From Paraphysoderma sedebokerense (taxonomy: Eukaryota > Blastocladiomycota > Physodermatomycetes > Physodermatales > Physodermataceae), in contig JAHLJZ010000036.1 of NCBI GenBank assembly GCA_025602915.1, positions 1 through 64,000 on the forward strand: DNA of 64,000 nucleotides. Reading direction: 5' to 3'. Made by a program: the position numbers and the translations under genes. Below are positions 1 through 11,995 of this stretch, piece by piece. The stretch's first letter is position 1; the number at the start of each line of letters is the position of its first letter. The notes below the pieces were generated by a model that saw nothing but the letters and a program-made list of their open reading frames with translations, was not told the origin of the DNA and did no database searches.

Positions 1-3000
1 AAGGTGACTGATCAGTGATCACCGCTAAACCAGCGCGACATCACTAAGTTGAAGGTTGACTCTTAATAGAACTATATTACACATTCAATGTGTATTATGT
101 ATTTTGGATGTGTATTCATGTATTTTGGATGTGTATTCATGTATTTTGGATGTTCAATGTGTATTTCATATTAATATGAGAAAGAGAAAATGGCACTTTT
201 AAGTCACAGCAACATAGTCAGCCTAAAGCTTCCCTCCTGTCCCTTACATGTCATGTCACTTACAAACCAGCGCCGTTGAAGGTTGACTCTTAATAGAAAG
301 AACTATATTCCCGAATTACACATTCAATGTGTATTATGTATTTTGGATGTGTATTCATGTATTTTGGATGTTCAATGTGTATTTCATATTAATATGAGAA
401 AGAGAAAATGGCACTTTTAAAGACCACAGATCAATATTAATGTCAGCCTAAAGCTTCCCTCCTGTCCCTTACATGTCATGTCACTTACAAACCAGCGCCG
501 TTGAAGGTTGACTCTTAATAGAAAGAACTATATTCCCGAATTACACATTCAATGTGTATTATGTATTTTGGATGTGTATTCATGTATTTTGGATGTTCAA
601 TGTGTATTTCATATTAATATGAGAAAGAGAAAATGGCACTTTTAAAGACCACAGATCAATATTAATGTCAGCCTAAAGCTTCCCTCCTGTCCCTTACATG
701 TCATGTCACTTACAAACCAGCGCCGTTGAAGGTTGACTCTTAATAGAAATATATTCCCGAATTAGAGGGTATTATGTATTTTGGATGTGTATTCATGTAT
801 TTTGGATGTGTATTCATGTATTTTGGATGTTCAATGTGTATTTCATATTAATATGAGAAAGAGAAAATGGCACTTTTAAGTCACAGCAACATATAATGTC
901 AGCCTAAAGCTTCCCTCCTGTCCCTTACAAACCAGCGCCGTTGAAGGTTGACTCTTAATAGAAAGAACTATATTCCCGAATTACACATTCAATGTGTATT
1001 ATGTATTTTGGATGTGTATTCATGTATTTTGGATGTTCAATGTGTATTTCATATTAATATGAGAAAGAGAAAATGGCACTTTTAAAGACCACAGATCAAT
1101 ATTAATGTCAGCCTAAAGCTTCCCTCCTGTCCCTTACATGTCATGTCACTTACAAACCAGCGCCGTTGAAGGTTGACTCTTAATAGAAATATATTCCCGA
1201 ATTAGAGGGTATTATGTATTTTGGATGTGTATTCATGTATTTTGGATGTGTATTCATGTATTTTGGATGTTCAATGTGTATTTCATATTAATATGAGAAA
1301 GAGAAAATGGCACTTTTAAAGACCACAGATCAATATTAATTCCCTGCGTGTCATGTCACTTACATGTCATGTCACTTACAAACCAGCGCCGTTGAAGGTT
1401 GACTCTTAATAGAAATATATTCCCGAATTAGAGGGTATTATGTATTTTGGATGTGTATTCATGTATTTTGGATGTGTATTCATGTATTTTGGATGTTCAA
1501 TGTGTATTTCATATTAATATGAGAAAGAGAAAATGGCACTTTTAAGTCACAGCAACATAGTCAGCCTAAAGCTTCCCTCCTGTCCCTTACATGTCATGTC
1601 ACTTACAAACCAGCGCCGTTGAAGGTTGACTCTTAATAGAAATATATTCCCGAATTAGAGGGTATTATGTATTTTGGATGTGTATTCATGTATTTTGGAT
1701 GTGTATTCATGTATTTTGGATGTTCAATGTGTATTTCATATTAATATGAGAAAGAGAAAATGGCACTTTTAAGTCACAGCAACATAGTCAGCCTAAAGCT
1801 TCCCTCCTGTCCCTTACATGTCATGTCACTTACAAACCAGCGCCGTTGAAGGTTGACTCTTAATAGAAATATATTCCCGAATTAGAGGGTATTATGTATT
1901 TTGGATGTGTATTCATGTATTTTGGATGTGTATTCATGTATTTTGGATGTTCAATGTGTATTTCATATTAATATGAGAAAGAGAAAATGGCACTTTTAAG
2001 TCACAGCAACATAGTCAGCCTAAAGCTTCCCTCCTGTCCCTTACATGTCATGTCACTTACAAACCAGCGCCGTTGAAGGTTGACTCTTAATAGAAAGAAC
2101 TATATTCCCGAATTACACATTCAATGTGTATTATGTATTTTGGATGTGTATTCATGTATTTTGGATGTTCAATGTGTATTTCATATTAATATGAGAAAGA
2201 GAAAATGGCACTTTTAAGTCACTTAATTCCCTCTGATCATCCCTGCGAACTCCAGCGCGACATCGCTAAGTTGACTCTTAATAGAACTATATTACACATT
2301 CAATGTGTATTATGTATTTTGGATGTGTATTCATGTATTTTGGATGTGTATTCATGTATTTTGGATGTTCAATGTGTATTTCATATTAATATGAGAAAGA
2401 GAAAATGGCACTTTTAAGTCACAGCAACATATAATTCCCTGCGAACCAGCGCCGAGCGCGACACCACTAAGTTGAAGGTTGACTCTCAGTAGAACTATAT
2501 TCCCGAGGGTCAGATTGTTTTGAACACATTCAATGAATATTTTGGATGTTCAATGTGTATTTCATATTAATATGAGAAAGAGAAAATGGCACTTTTAAGT
2601 CACAGCAACATATAATGTCAGCCTAAAGCTTCCCTCCTGTCCCTTACAAACCAGCGCCGAGCGCGACACCACTAAGTTGAAGGTTGACTCTCAGTAGAAC
2701 TATATTCCCGAGGGTCAGATTGTTTTGAACACATTCAATGAATATTTTGGATGTTCAATGTGTATTTCATATTAATATGAGAAAGAGAAAATGGCACTTT
2801 TAAAGACCACAGATCAATATTAATGTCAGCCTAAAGCTTCCCTCCTGTCCCTTACATGTCATGTCACTTACAAACCAGCGCCGTTGAAGGTTGACTCTTA
2901 ATAGAACTATATTACACATTCAATGTGTATTATGTATTTTGGATGTAGATTCATATTTGCGTCAAAAGAAAATGGCACTTTTATCGCCAGATCAACAGAT

Positions 3001-6000
3001 ATTCAAATTAAAGTCACAGCAACATATAATTCCCTGCGAACTCCAGCGCGACATCGCTAAGTTGACTCTTAATAGAACTATATTACACATTCAATGTGTA
3101 TTATGTATTTTGGATGTGTATTCATGTATTTTGGATGTTCAATGTGTATTTCATATTAATATGAGAAAGAGAAAATGGCACTTTTAAAGACCACAGATCA
3201 ATATTAATGTCAGCCTAAAGCTTCCCTCCTGTCCCTTACATGTCATGTCACTTACAAACCAGCGCCGTTGAAGGTTGACTCTTAATAGAAATATATTCCC
3301 GAATTAGAGGGTATTATGTATTTTGGATGTGTATTCATGTATTTTGGATGTGTATTCATGTATTTTGGATGTTCAATGTGTATTTCATATTAATATGAGA
3401 AAGAGAAAATGGCACTTTTAAGTCACAGCAACATAATGTGAAATAATTCCCTGCGAACCAGCGCCGTTGAAGGTTGACTCTTAATAGAACTATATTACAC
3501 ATTCAATGTGTATTATGTATTTTGGATGTAGATTCATATTTGCGTCAAAAGAAAATGGCACTTTTATCGCCAGATCAACAGATATTCAAATTAAAGTCAC
3601 AGCAACATATAATTCCCTGCGAACTCCAGCGCGACATCGCTAAGTTGACTCTTAATAGAACTATATTACACATTCAATGTGTATTATGTATTTTGGATGT
3701 GTATTCATGTATTTTGGATGTTCAATGTGTATTTCATATTAATATGAGAAAGAGAAAATGGCACTTTTAAAGACCACAGATCAATATTAATGTCAGCCTA
3801 AAGCTTCCCTCCTGTCCCTTACATGTCATGTCACTTACAAACCAGCGCCGTTGAAGGTTGACTCTTAATAGAAATATATTCCCGAATTAGAGGGTATTAT
3901 GTATTTTGGATGTGTATTCATGTATTTTGGATGTGTATTCATGTATTTTGGATGTTCAATGTGTATTTCATATTAATATGAGAAAGAGAAAATGGCACTT
4001 TTAAGTCACAGCAACATATAATTCCCTGCGAACCAGCGCCGAGCGCGACACCACTAAGTTGAAGGTTGACTCTCAGTAGAACTATATTCCCGAGGGTCAG
4101 ATTGTTTTGAACACATTCAATGAATATTTTGGATGTTCAATGTGTATTTCATATTAATATGAGAAAGAGAAAATGGCACTTTTAAGTCACAGCAACATAT
4201 AATGTCAGCCTAAAGCTTCCCTCCTGTCCCTTACAAACTCCAGCGCGACATCGCTAAGTTGACTCTTAATAGAACTATATTACACATTCAATGTGTATTA
4301 TGTATTTTGGATGTGTATTCATGTATTTTGGATGTTCAATGTGTATTTCATATTAATATGAGAAAGAGAAAATGGCACTTTTAAAGACCACAGATCAATA
4401 TTAATGTCAGCCTAAAGCTTCCCTCCTGTCCCTTACATGTCATGTCACTTACAAACCAGCGCCGTTGAAGGTTGACTCTTAATAGAAAGAACTATATTCC
4501 CGAATTACACATTCAATGTGTATTATGTATTTTGGATGTGTATTCATGTATTTTGGATGTTCAATGTGTATTTCATATTAATATGAGAAAGAGAAAATGG
4601 CACTTTTAAGTCACAGCAACATATAATTCCCTCTGATCATCCCTGCGAACTCCAGCGCGACATCGCTAAGTTGACTCTTAATAGAACTATATTACACATT
4701 CAATGTGTATTATGTATTTTGGATGTGTATTCATGTATTTTGGATGTGTATTCATGTATTTTGGATGTTCAATGTGTATTTCATATTAATATGAGAAAGA
4801 GAAAATGGCACTTTTAAGTCACAGCAACATATAATTCCCTGCGAACCAGCGCCGAGCGCGACACCACTAAGTTGAAGGTTGACTCTCAGTAGAACTATAT
4901 TCCCGAGGGTCAGATTGTTTTGAACACATTCAATGAATATTTTGGATGTTCAATGTGTATTTCATATTAATATGAGAAAGAGAAAATGGCACTTTTAAGT
5001 CACAGCAACATATAATGTCAGCCTAAAGCTTCCCTCCTGTCCCTTACATGTCATGTCACTTACAAACCAGCGCCGTTGAAGGTTGACTCTTAATAGAAAG
5101 AACTATATTCCCGAATTACACATTCAATGTGTATTATGTATTTTGGATGTGTATTCATGTATTTTGGATGTTCAATGTGTATTTCATATTAATATGAGAA
5201 AGAGAAAATGGCACTTTTAAGTCACAGCAACATATAATTCCCTGCGAACCAGCGCCGAGCGCGACACCACTAAGTTGAAGGTTGACTCTCAGTAGAACTA
5301 TATTCCCGAGGGTCAGATTGTTTTGAACACATTCAATGAATATTTTGGATGTTCAATGTGTATTTCATATTAATATGAGAAAGAGAAAATGGCACTTTTA
5401 AGTCACAGCAACATATAATGTCAGCCTAAAGCTTCCCTCCTGTCCCTTACAAACCAGCGCCGTTGAAGGTTGACTCTTAATAGAAATATATTCCCGAATT
5501 AGAGGGTATTATGTATTTTGGATGTGTATTCATGTATTTTGGATGTTCAATGTGTATTTCATATTAATATGAGAATTGTGTCAAAGAGAAAATGGCACTT
5601 TTATCGCCAGATTGTCTGATATTCAACACAAGGTGACTGATCAGTGATCACCGCTAAACCAGCGCGACATCACTAAGTTGAAGGTTGACTCTTAATAGAA
5701 CTATATTACACATTCAATGTGTATTATGTATTTTGGATGTAGATTCATATTTGCGTCAAAAGAAAATGGCACTTTTATCGCCAGATCAACAGATATTCAA
5801 ATTAAAGTCACAGCAACATATAATTCCCTGCGAACTCCAGCGCGACATCGCTAAGTTGACTCTTAATAGAAAGAACTATATTCCCGAATTAGAGGGTATT
5901 ATGTATTTTGGATGTGTATTCATGTATTTTGGATGTTCAATGTGTATTTCATATTAATATGAGAAAGAGAAAATGGCACTTTTAAAGACCACAGATCAAT

Positions 6001-8772
6001 ATTAATTCCCTGCGTGTCATGTCACTTACAAACCAGCGCCGTTGAAGGTTGACTCTTAATAGAAAGAACTATATTCCCGAATTAGAGGGTATTATGTATT
6101 TTGGATGTGTATTCATGTATTTTGGATGTTCAATGTGTATTTCATATTAATATGAGAAAGAGAAAATGGCACTTTTAAAGACCACAGATCAATAAGCAAC
6201 ATAGTCAGCCTAAAGCTTCCCTCCTGTCCCTTACATGTCATGTCACTTACAAACCAGCGCCGTTGAAGGTTGACTCTTAATAGAAAGAACTATATTCCCG
6301 AATTAGAGGGTATTATGTATTTTGGATGTGTATTCATGTATTTTGGATGTTCAATGTGTATTTCATATTAATATGAGAAAGAGAAAATGGCACTTTTAAA
6401 GATTCAGATCAATATTAATTCCCTCTGATCATGTCATGTCACTTACAAACTCCAGCGCGACATCGCTAAGTTGACTCTTAATAGAAAGAACTATATTCCC
6501 GAATTAGAGGGTATTATGTATTTTGGATGTGTATTCATGTATTTTGGATGTTCAATGTGTATTTCATATTAATATGAGAAAGAGAAAATGGCACTTTTAA
6601 AGATTCAGATCAATATTAATTCCCTGCGTGTCATGTCACTTACAAACTCCAGCGCGACATCGCTAAGTTGACTCTTAATAGAACTATATTAGAGGGTATT
6701 ATGTATTTTGGATGTGTATTCATGTATTTTGGATGTTCAATGTGTATTTCATATTAATATGAGAAAGAGAAAATGGCACTTTTAAAGATTCAGATCAATA
6801 AGCAACATAGTCAGCCTAAAGCTTCCCTCCTGTCCCTTACATGTCATGTCACTTACAAACTCCAGCGCGACATCGCTAAGTTGACTCTTAATAGAAAGAA
6901 CTATATTCCCGAATTAGAGGGTATTATGTATTTTGGATGTGTATTCATGTATTTTGGATGTTCAATGTGTATTTCATATTAATATGAGAAAGAGAAAATG
7001 GCACTTTTAAAGATTCAGATCAATATTAATTCCCTCTGATCATGTCATGTCACTTACAAACTCCAGCGCGACATCGCTAAGTTGACTCTTAATAGAACTA
7101 TATTACACATTCAATGTGTATTATGTATTTTGGATGTGTATTCATGTATTTTGGATGTTCAATGTGTATTTCATATTAATATGAGAAAGAGAAAATGGCA
7201 CTTTTAAGTCACAGATCAACAGATAAGTCAAGTCAGCCTAAAGCTTCCCTCCTGTCCCTTACATGTCATGTCACTTACAAACTCCAGCGCGACATCGCTA
7301 AGTTGACTCTTAATAGAAAGAACTATATTCCCGAATTAGAGGGTATTATGTATTTTGGATGTGTATTCATGTATTTTGGATGTTCAATGTGTATTTCATA
7401 TTAATATGAGAAAGAGAAAATGGCACTTTTAAAGACCACAGATCAATAAGCAACATATAATTGTCATGTCACTTACAAACTCCAGCGCGACATCGCTAAG
7501 TTGACTCTTAATAGAACTATATTAGAGGGTATTATGTATTTTGGATGTGTATTCATGTATTTTGGATGTTCAATGTGTATTTCATATTAATATGAGAAAG
7601 AGAAAATGGCACTTTTAAAGACCACAGATCAATAAGCAACATAGTCAGCCTAAAGCTTCCCTCCTGTCCCTTACATGTCATGTCACTTACAAACTCCAGC
7701 GCGACATCGCTAAGTTGACTCTTAATAGAAAGAACTATATTCCCGAATTAGAGGGTATTATGTATTTTGGATGTGTATTCATGTATTTTGGATGTTCAAT
7801 GTGTATTTCATATTAATATGAGAAAGAGAAAATGGCACTTTTAAAGACCACAGATCAATAAGCAACATAGTCAGCCTAAAGCTTCCCTCCTGTCCCTTAC
7901 ATGTCATGTCACTTACAAACTCCAGCGCGACATCGCTAAGTTGACTCTTAATAGAAAGAACTATATTCCCGAATTAGAGGGTATTATGTATTTTGGATGT
8001 GTATTCATGTATTTTGGATGTTCAATGTGTATTTCATATTAATATGAGAAAGAGAAAATGGCACTTTTAAAGACCACAGATCAATAAGCAACATAGTCAG
8101 CCTAAAGCTTCCCTCCTGTCCCTTACATGTCATGTCACTTACAAACCAGCGCCGTTGAAGGTTGACTCTTAATAGAAAGAACTATATTCCCGAATTAGAG
8201 GGTATTATGTATTTTGGATGTGTATTCATGTATTTTGGATGTTCAATGTGTATTTCATATTAATATGAGAAAGAGAAAATGGCACTTTTAAAGATTCAGA
8301 TCAATATTAATTCCCTCTGATCATGTCATGTCACTTACAAACTCCAGCGCGACATCGCTAAGTTGACTCTTAATAGAAAGAACTATATTCCCGAATTAGA
8401 GGGTATTATGTATTTTGGATGTGTATTCATGTATTTTGGATGTTCAATGTGTATTTCATATTAATATGAGAAAGAGAAAATGGCACTTTTAAAGATTCAG
8501 ATCAATATTAATTCCCTGCGTGTCATGTCACTTACAAACTCCAGCGCGACATCGCTAAGTTGACTCTTAATAGAACTATATTAGAGGGTATTATGTATTT
8601 TGGATGTGTATTCATGTATTTTGGATGTTCAATGTGTATTTCATATTAATATGAGAAAGAGAAAATGGCACTTTTAAAGATTCAGATCAATAAGCAACAT
8701 AGTCAGCCTAAAGCTTCCCTCCTGTCCCTTACATGTCATGTCACTTACAAACTCCAGCGCGACATCGCTAAG
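1..8772. repeat. Tandem satellite array, about 40 units of roughly 0.15-0.24 kb
   Basis: Direct tandem repeats fill the left 8.8 kb and run off the window edge. By eye the core ending in AAAATGGCACTTTT recurs about 42 times at spacings of about 150-235 bp. Each unit has a TATTTTGGATG-bearing sub-repeat of about 21 bp in one to three copies, the odd palindrome ACACATTCAATGTGT in many units, and the perfect palindrome CATATTAATATG in most. Units are a mosaic of a few cassette types: an ACACATTC type, an AGAGGGTATTATG type, and a type with a deletion and AGGGTCAGATTG. Higher-order copies exist: a 583-bp block is repeated at 2882 and 3465, and about 480 bp at 6398 recurs at 8290. The first 80 bp of the window recur near 5630. 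Open frames inside (48-98 codons) are by-products of the repeat. A centromeric, subtelomeric or heterochromatic satellite is possible; the sequence alone does not decide. Confidence 0.95.
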
Positions 8773-8870
8773 CATAAAACTATATTCCCGAGGGTCAGAA
8801 TATTTTGATTTTAACTTGTATTCGTTGAGTCCAGCGAAAGTACACCCCCTAAACACATTCATTCATGTAC
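8773..8870. repeat. Degenerate edge of the satellite array
   Basis: The last intact unit stops after GACATCGCTAAG at 8772. The next bases keep AACTATATTCCCGAGGGTCAGA, shared with one internal cassette type, then drift into unique sequence with only scattered likeness (an ACACATTCATTCATGT stretch). This is the usual picture of a satellite boundary, where unequal exchange no longer homogenises the terminal copy. Confidence 0.6.
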
Positions 8871-8946
8871 CTGTACACCATCAATTCTTGATGAACCCCA
8901 CAACATCAAATCCAGCAACCTACGGAATCCGACAAAGAACACAAGA

Positions 8947-9426
8947 ATGTCAGACCCCTACGTCTCCAATTCTTCTTCTGGAGAATATTTCGCCTATTTC
9001 GGTAAACCGTTGAAATTCTCGGTCCAGTTCGGCCAAATCATCCAAGGATTCGTTGCCACACACTTTTGTATTCGTTGAGTTACGATAATGCATATTTTGT
9101 ATTGGTTTGGATTGGTAAGATCACTGAGAAAGGCTTAATTTAATTGCTGTTTTGAATAGATGGGAATGTTTCAGAGAGAATGATAGTAACTGAATTTTTT
9201 ATTCCGGCTTACAATTGTTTTGTGCTTTCTAACCATTCAGGACTGTATCTACCGACATTCAACGCCGAACTCTGTTTGGGGGGACATGATATGGATGGGT
9301 TAACCATTGAAAGCCATTTTGATAGTACTCTACGAATGGGATGATCTGTCATCTGATAACTCGTCAAGTGGCTCGGAGTCAGGAGAGCAGGATTACAATG
9401 CTTACATTATTGCAGATTGTTTGTAA
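8947..9426 (+). CDS. Possible small membrane-protein gene, structure unresolved
   Basis: A first exon can be read from the ATG at 8947. It begins MSDPYVSNSSSGEYF and runs into a mildly hydrophobic stretch (FSVQFGQIIQGFVATHF). After an intron-like gap of about 100 bp a second coherent stretch is read (about 9161-9300). An acidic, serine-rich tail reading DDLSSDNSSSGSESGE ends in a stop at 9424-9426. The hydrophobic segments and acidic tail recall small four-span MARVEL-like fungal proteins, but this is only a resemblance. I could not join the last pieces with introns of normal length: the frames need gaps of about 15-24 nt. So it may be decayed, or my reading may be wrong. Treat as tentative. 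Confidence 0.2.
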
Positions 9427-10351
9427 TGAGATAAGGCTAGGTTGCATAAAGTTGTAACTTGTAAGCGCAACACAAACGTTCCGCCCATGTCTAAAATTTT
9501 CAACACCACTGCGCGCAGCGCGCATTTTTCTAGATGAAGAATCTCACCTCTCTTCTTTGAATTGACAGTTCTTACTGACTCACTGTCGCCTATTTGGCTC
9601 ATCCAATTTTTTGGCTCTCTTTATTTCATCAGTCAATCTTATCTATTATAACTTTACTTTATTGAAATCATAACTCATAAGTAAAGATTTGGATTTCTCC
9701 GTTAAAAAATGCAAACATTGACGAGGTGAGGTTAGACGAGGCAGCAGCATGCCCAGGAGAAGTCTGAAATGTGATATAGCGGCCTGCATAGCTTGAACTA
9801 ATTCTTAAAGGTATTTGGATTCAAATTAAAAACTAGTTCAAATTGCTTCATGTAGTGAATGCTGCTTGTACTTATCTAAGTTCTTTTTTTTTCGTTATAA
9901 ATTTTTAGGTATAAATAAATTTCTTTAACCGCACAATTTCTCCGTTTATGCTGGCTTGATGAATGATGACAACAGACAAAATAAGAAAGAGAAAACATTC
10001 GTGAAATGAATCATATTCTGTTCAAAACGTTGTTAAATTACAACACTCCAAGATACCGTCACATTTTAATTAACCTCATTTGCTTCCAGTATTGTCAATA
10101 TTGCGTACTTTAGAGTTCAGGCACCCTGCTTTATTGCAGTAGTCTCACTCTTGTCGCCCGATTGAGTAATCGATGTGGCATGTCCTACCAGCTGCCAAAA
10201 GTACTTCACTTTTTGGCCCCGTAAACGGTAAAAGATTCTCTGTGTATTAGTTACCGTTATTCGTTGGAATCATCTAGGATGGAAAGTAGGCAAGATTAGG
10301 ATCACTGTGACTTTCATGGAGGAACGTCAACCCATAATTTATTCCCAGAGG
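9427..10351. other. Intergenic, no gene recognised
   Basis: Stop-rich AT-rich sequence between the doubtful small gene and the 3' end of the CIA30 gene. The only sizeable frame is an antisense one at 9402-9602 with no recognisable features. I saw no tRNA, repeat or clear regulatory element. Confidence 0.6.
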
Positions 10352-11301
10352 CTACAATCTCGAGGTAGACTCATCATTCAGCCTAATAGCGTCAATACTA
10401 GCGATGTCGATACTGAAAGTTCCATTTTGCTTCCCAAATAAACTGGCACACATTATGCTGATCGTCTTGACTTCTTCCGGCTTTAACACCAAGTCGTCAG
10501 CTTGAAATGTCCGCCTGGGGAAATCCGGATTCTCAGTTCTATCCTTTCCTGTGTGAGCACTGCCACCTTGGTCGCCTTTAACTGGACGTCCTCGATAATA
10601 AGGAATGAATTGATTCCAACGAACGGTAACCGTTTGTTTTCCTGATAATCCCGGGAATAGATACTTCCATTCCAGCAAGCTTTCATTGCGACCGTTTTTA
10701 CGTTTTTTCGGAATCTCGGTTTTCAAATTTATACTGTAAACTTTATTATCCCCATTTTCCGTCGAAATCGAGATACCTGAGTATGACTTGAGATTCAAAA
10801 GGCTAAAGAAGGAGGGGGAAGTGTATTGTTGTGATGCAAAACCAGCACCCCCCAAAGTGGTCGTGTCAACTGTGCCGTGAAATCGAGCTGTCGAAGAAGA
10901 ATTATCAAGAGAAAGATAGGATTGTGATATTCCCCCTCGTACTCTAGTAGAATTCATAGAGTTAAAACAAAACTCTTAGAAGAAGTTGACCCTTATTCGG
11001 AGATTCGGAGAATCGGATGCCAACACCCAAAAAAAAAATAGTTTTACCTATCATCCACTGCATACCACTTTTCGATATCCCAACCAGCCTTAGCACCAAA
11101 AATTTCTCGCTGATAAGAGACGCTCTATTATACCATTGAATTCCGTCAAAATGGGGAAGGTACTTCAGTCTTTAAAGGAAATGGCGAGGTACCGCCGCAA
11201 GCAGCACTTACATCTTGAGCCCGCAAATGAACTTTGGGTAAGAATGTGGCCGTTGTGGAAAAGTATCCTATTAGGATACTAAACAATGACGAGGGATGCA
11301 T
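10352..11301 (-). CDS. CIA30-domain protein (NDUFAF1-like)
   Basis: Three exons on the minus strand give 252 aa: 11212-11301, 11048-11124 and 10352-10943, with consistent phases. The start ATG at 11301 is followed by a hydrophobic/basic N-terminus (MHPSSLFSILIGYF...) that could be a signal or targeting sequence. The CIA30 fold begins at WYAVDDRVRGGISQS and continues with ARFHGTVDTTTLGGAGFAS, YRGRPV and SLFGKQNGTFSIDI, all typical of the family. CIA30/NDUFAF1 proteins assist assembly of the respiratory complex I membrane arm; other CIA30 proteins have unrelated roles, so the exact job is open. The start of the 14.7-kb duplication lies inside exon 3 at 10924. This left copy is intact because the left flank was not rearranged. 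Confidence 0.88.
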
Positions 11302-11995
11302 TAAATATAGCGTAGTATTCTTGATAAATTTTTGAACAGAGAGAATTGGAGCGATAAGATCAGATCGACTGCAAATTGATTTTATTGTGTCTTTAATCTG
11401 TGACGCCAGGGTGAATTAAAATCGGCGAAAACATCCCTGACACCCACAACGAAAGCCAAGAAATAGTATGCCAGAAATAACTATATTGGCCAAAATGAAG
11501 CGATATTCAGCGGATTCATTCAGAATTGAGGCTTCATCAGACTACGCATTATCAGGCAAATCTGTAATGTCACTAAATGGTATTACAGGGAAACGAAATT
11601 TATGTTTCCTAACGAAGTATATAATTTATTGAAATAAATACTGTATAAATTAGTTGCACACTAAGGACATGGGTCCCTTTGGATTGTGCTCTTCTATCTA
11701 ACAGCGTCGTTAACGTGTGGGACAATCTCACATTAATTATCCTGATCCACCCGGATGGCCAATATAGGAAATAATATGACATAGACACAGCAACCAAACG
11801 GACAGCTGATTACATTAAAGATCCCAAATGTAAATGAAATTCTGCATTTTAAGGCCAAAATCGCCAGAAACTGCGGAACAAGTGTCTTTCGTGGCAAAAT
11901 TCAAAAGTAAGGATGGGGATCTGGTAGGAAACAACAAAAAACCTAAGATTAGCCATACGGATTCCTTAAAGATGACGATGATAAATCGTTTGCAA
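11302..11995. other. Intergenic: CIA30 upstream region and secreted-gene 3' flank
   Basis: About 0.7 kb between the start of the CIA30 gene and the stop of the next minus-strand gene. Both frames of about 62 codons here (11609-11797 minus, 11834-12025 plus) lack recognisable composition or motifs. No RNA gene or repeat seen. Confidence 0.6.

Noticed and set aside
2205-7404. Repeated 60-98 codon frames inside the satellite
   Set aside because: They arise from the same repeat unit in different phases, share no domain and are broken by each cassette change.
1-8772. CRISPR array
   Set aside because: The repeats are contiguous and have no unique spacers, and the genome is eukaryotic.
11151-11466. 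Two-exon plus-strand small gene (about 47 aa, starting MGKVLQSLKEMARYRRK)
   Set aside because: It overlaps, antisense, exon 1 of the CIA30 gene. That exon has a matching start, phases and domain continuity, so the plus-strand reading is a shadow.
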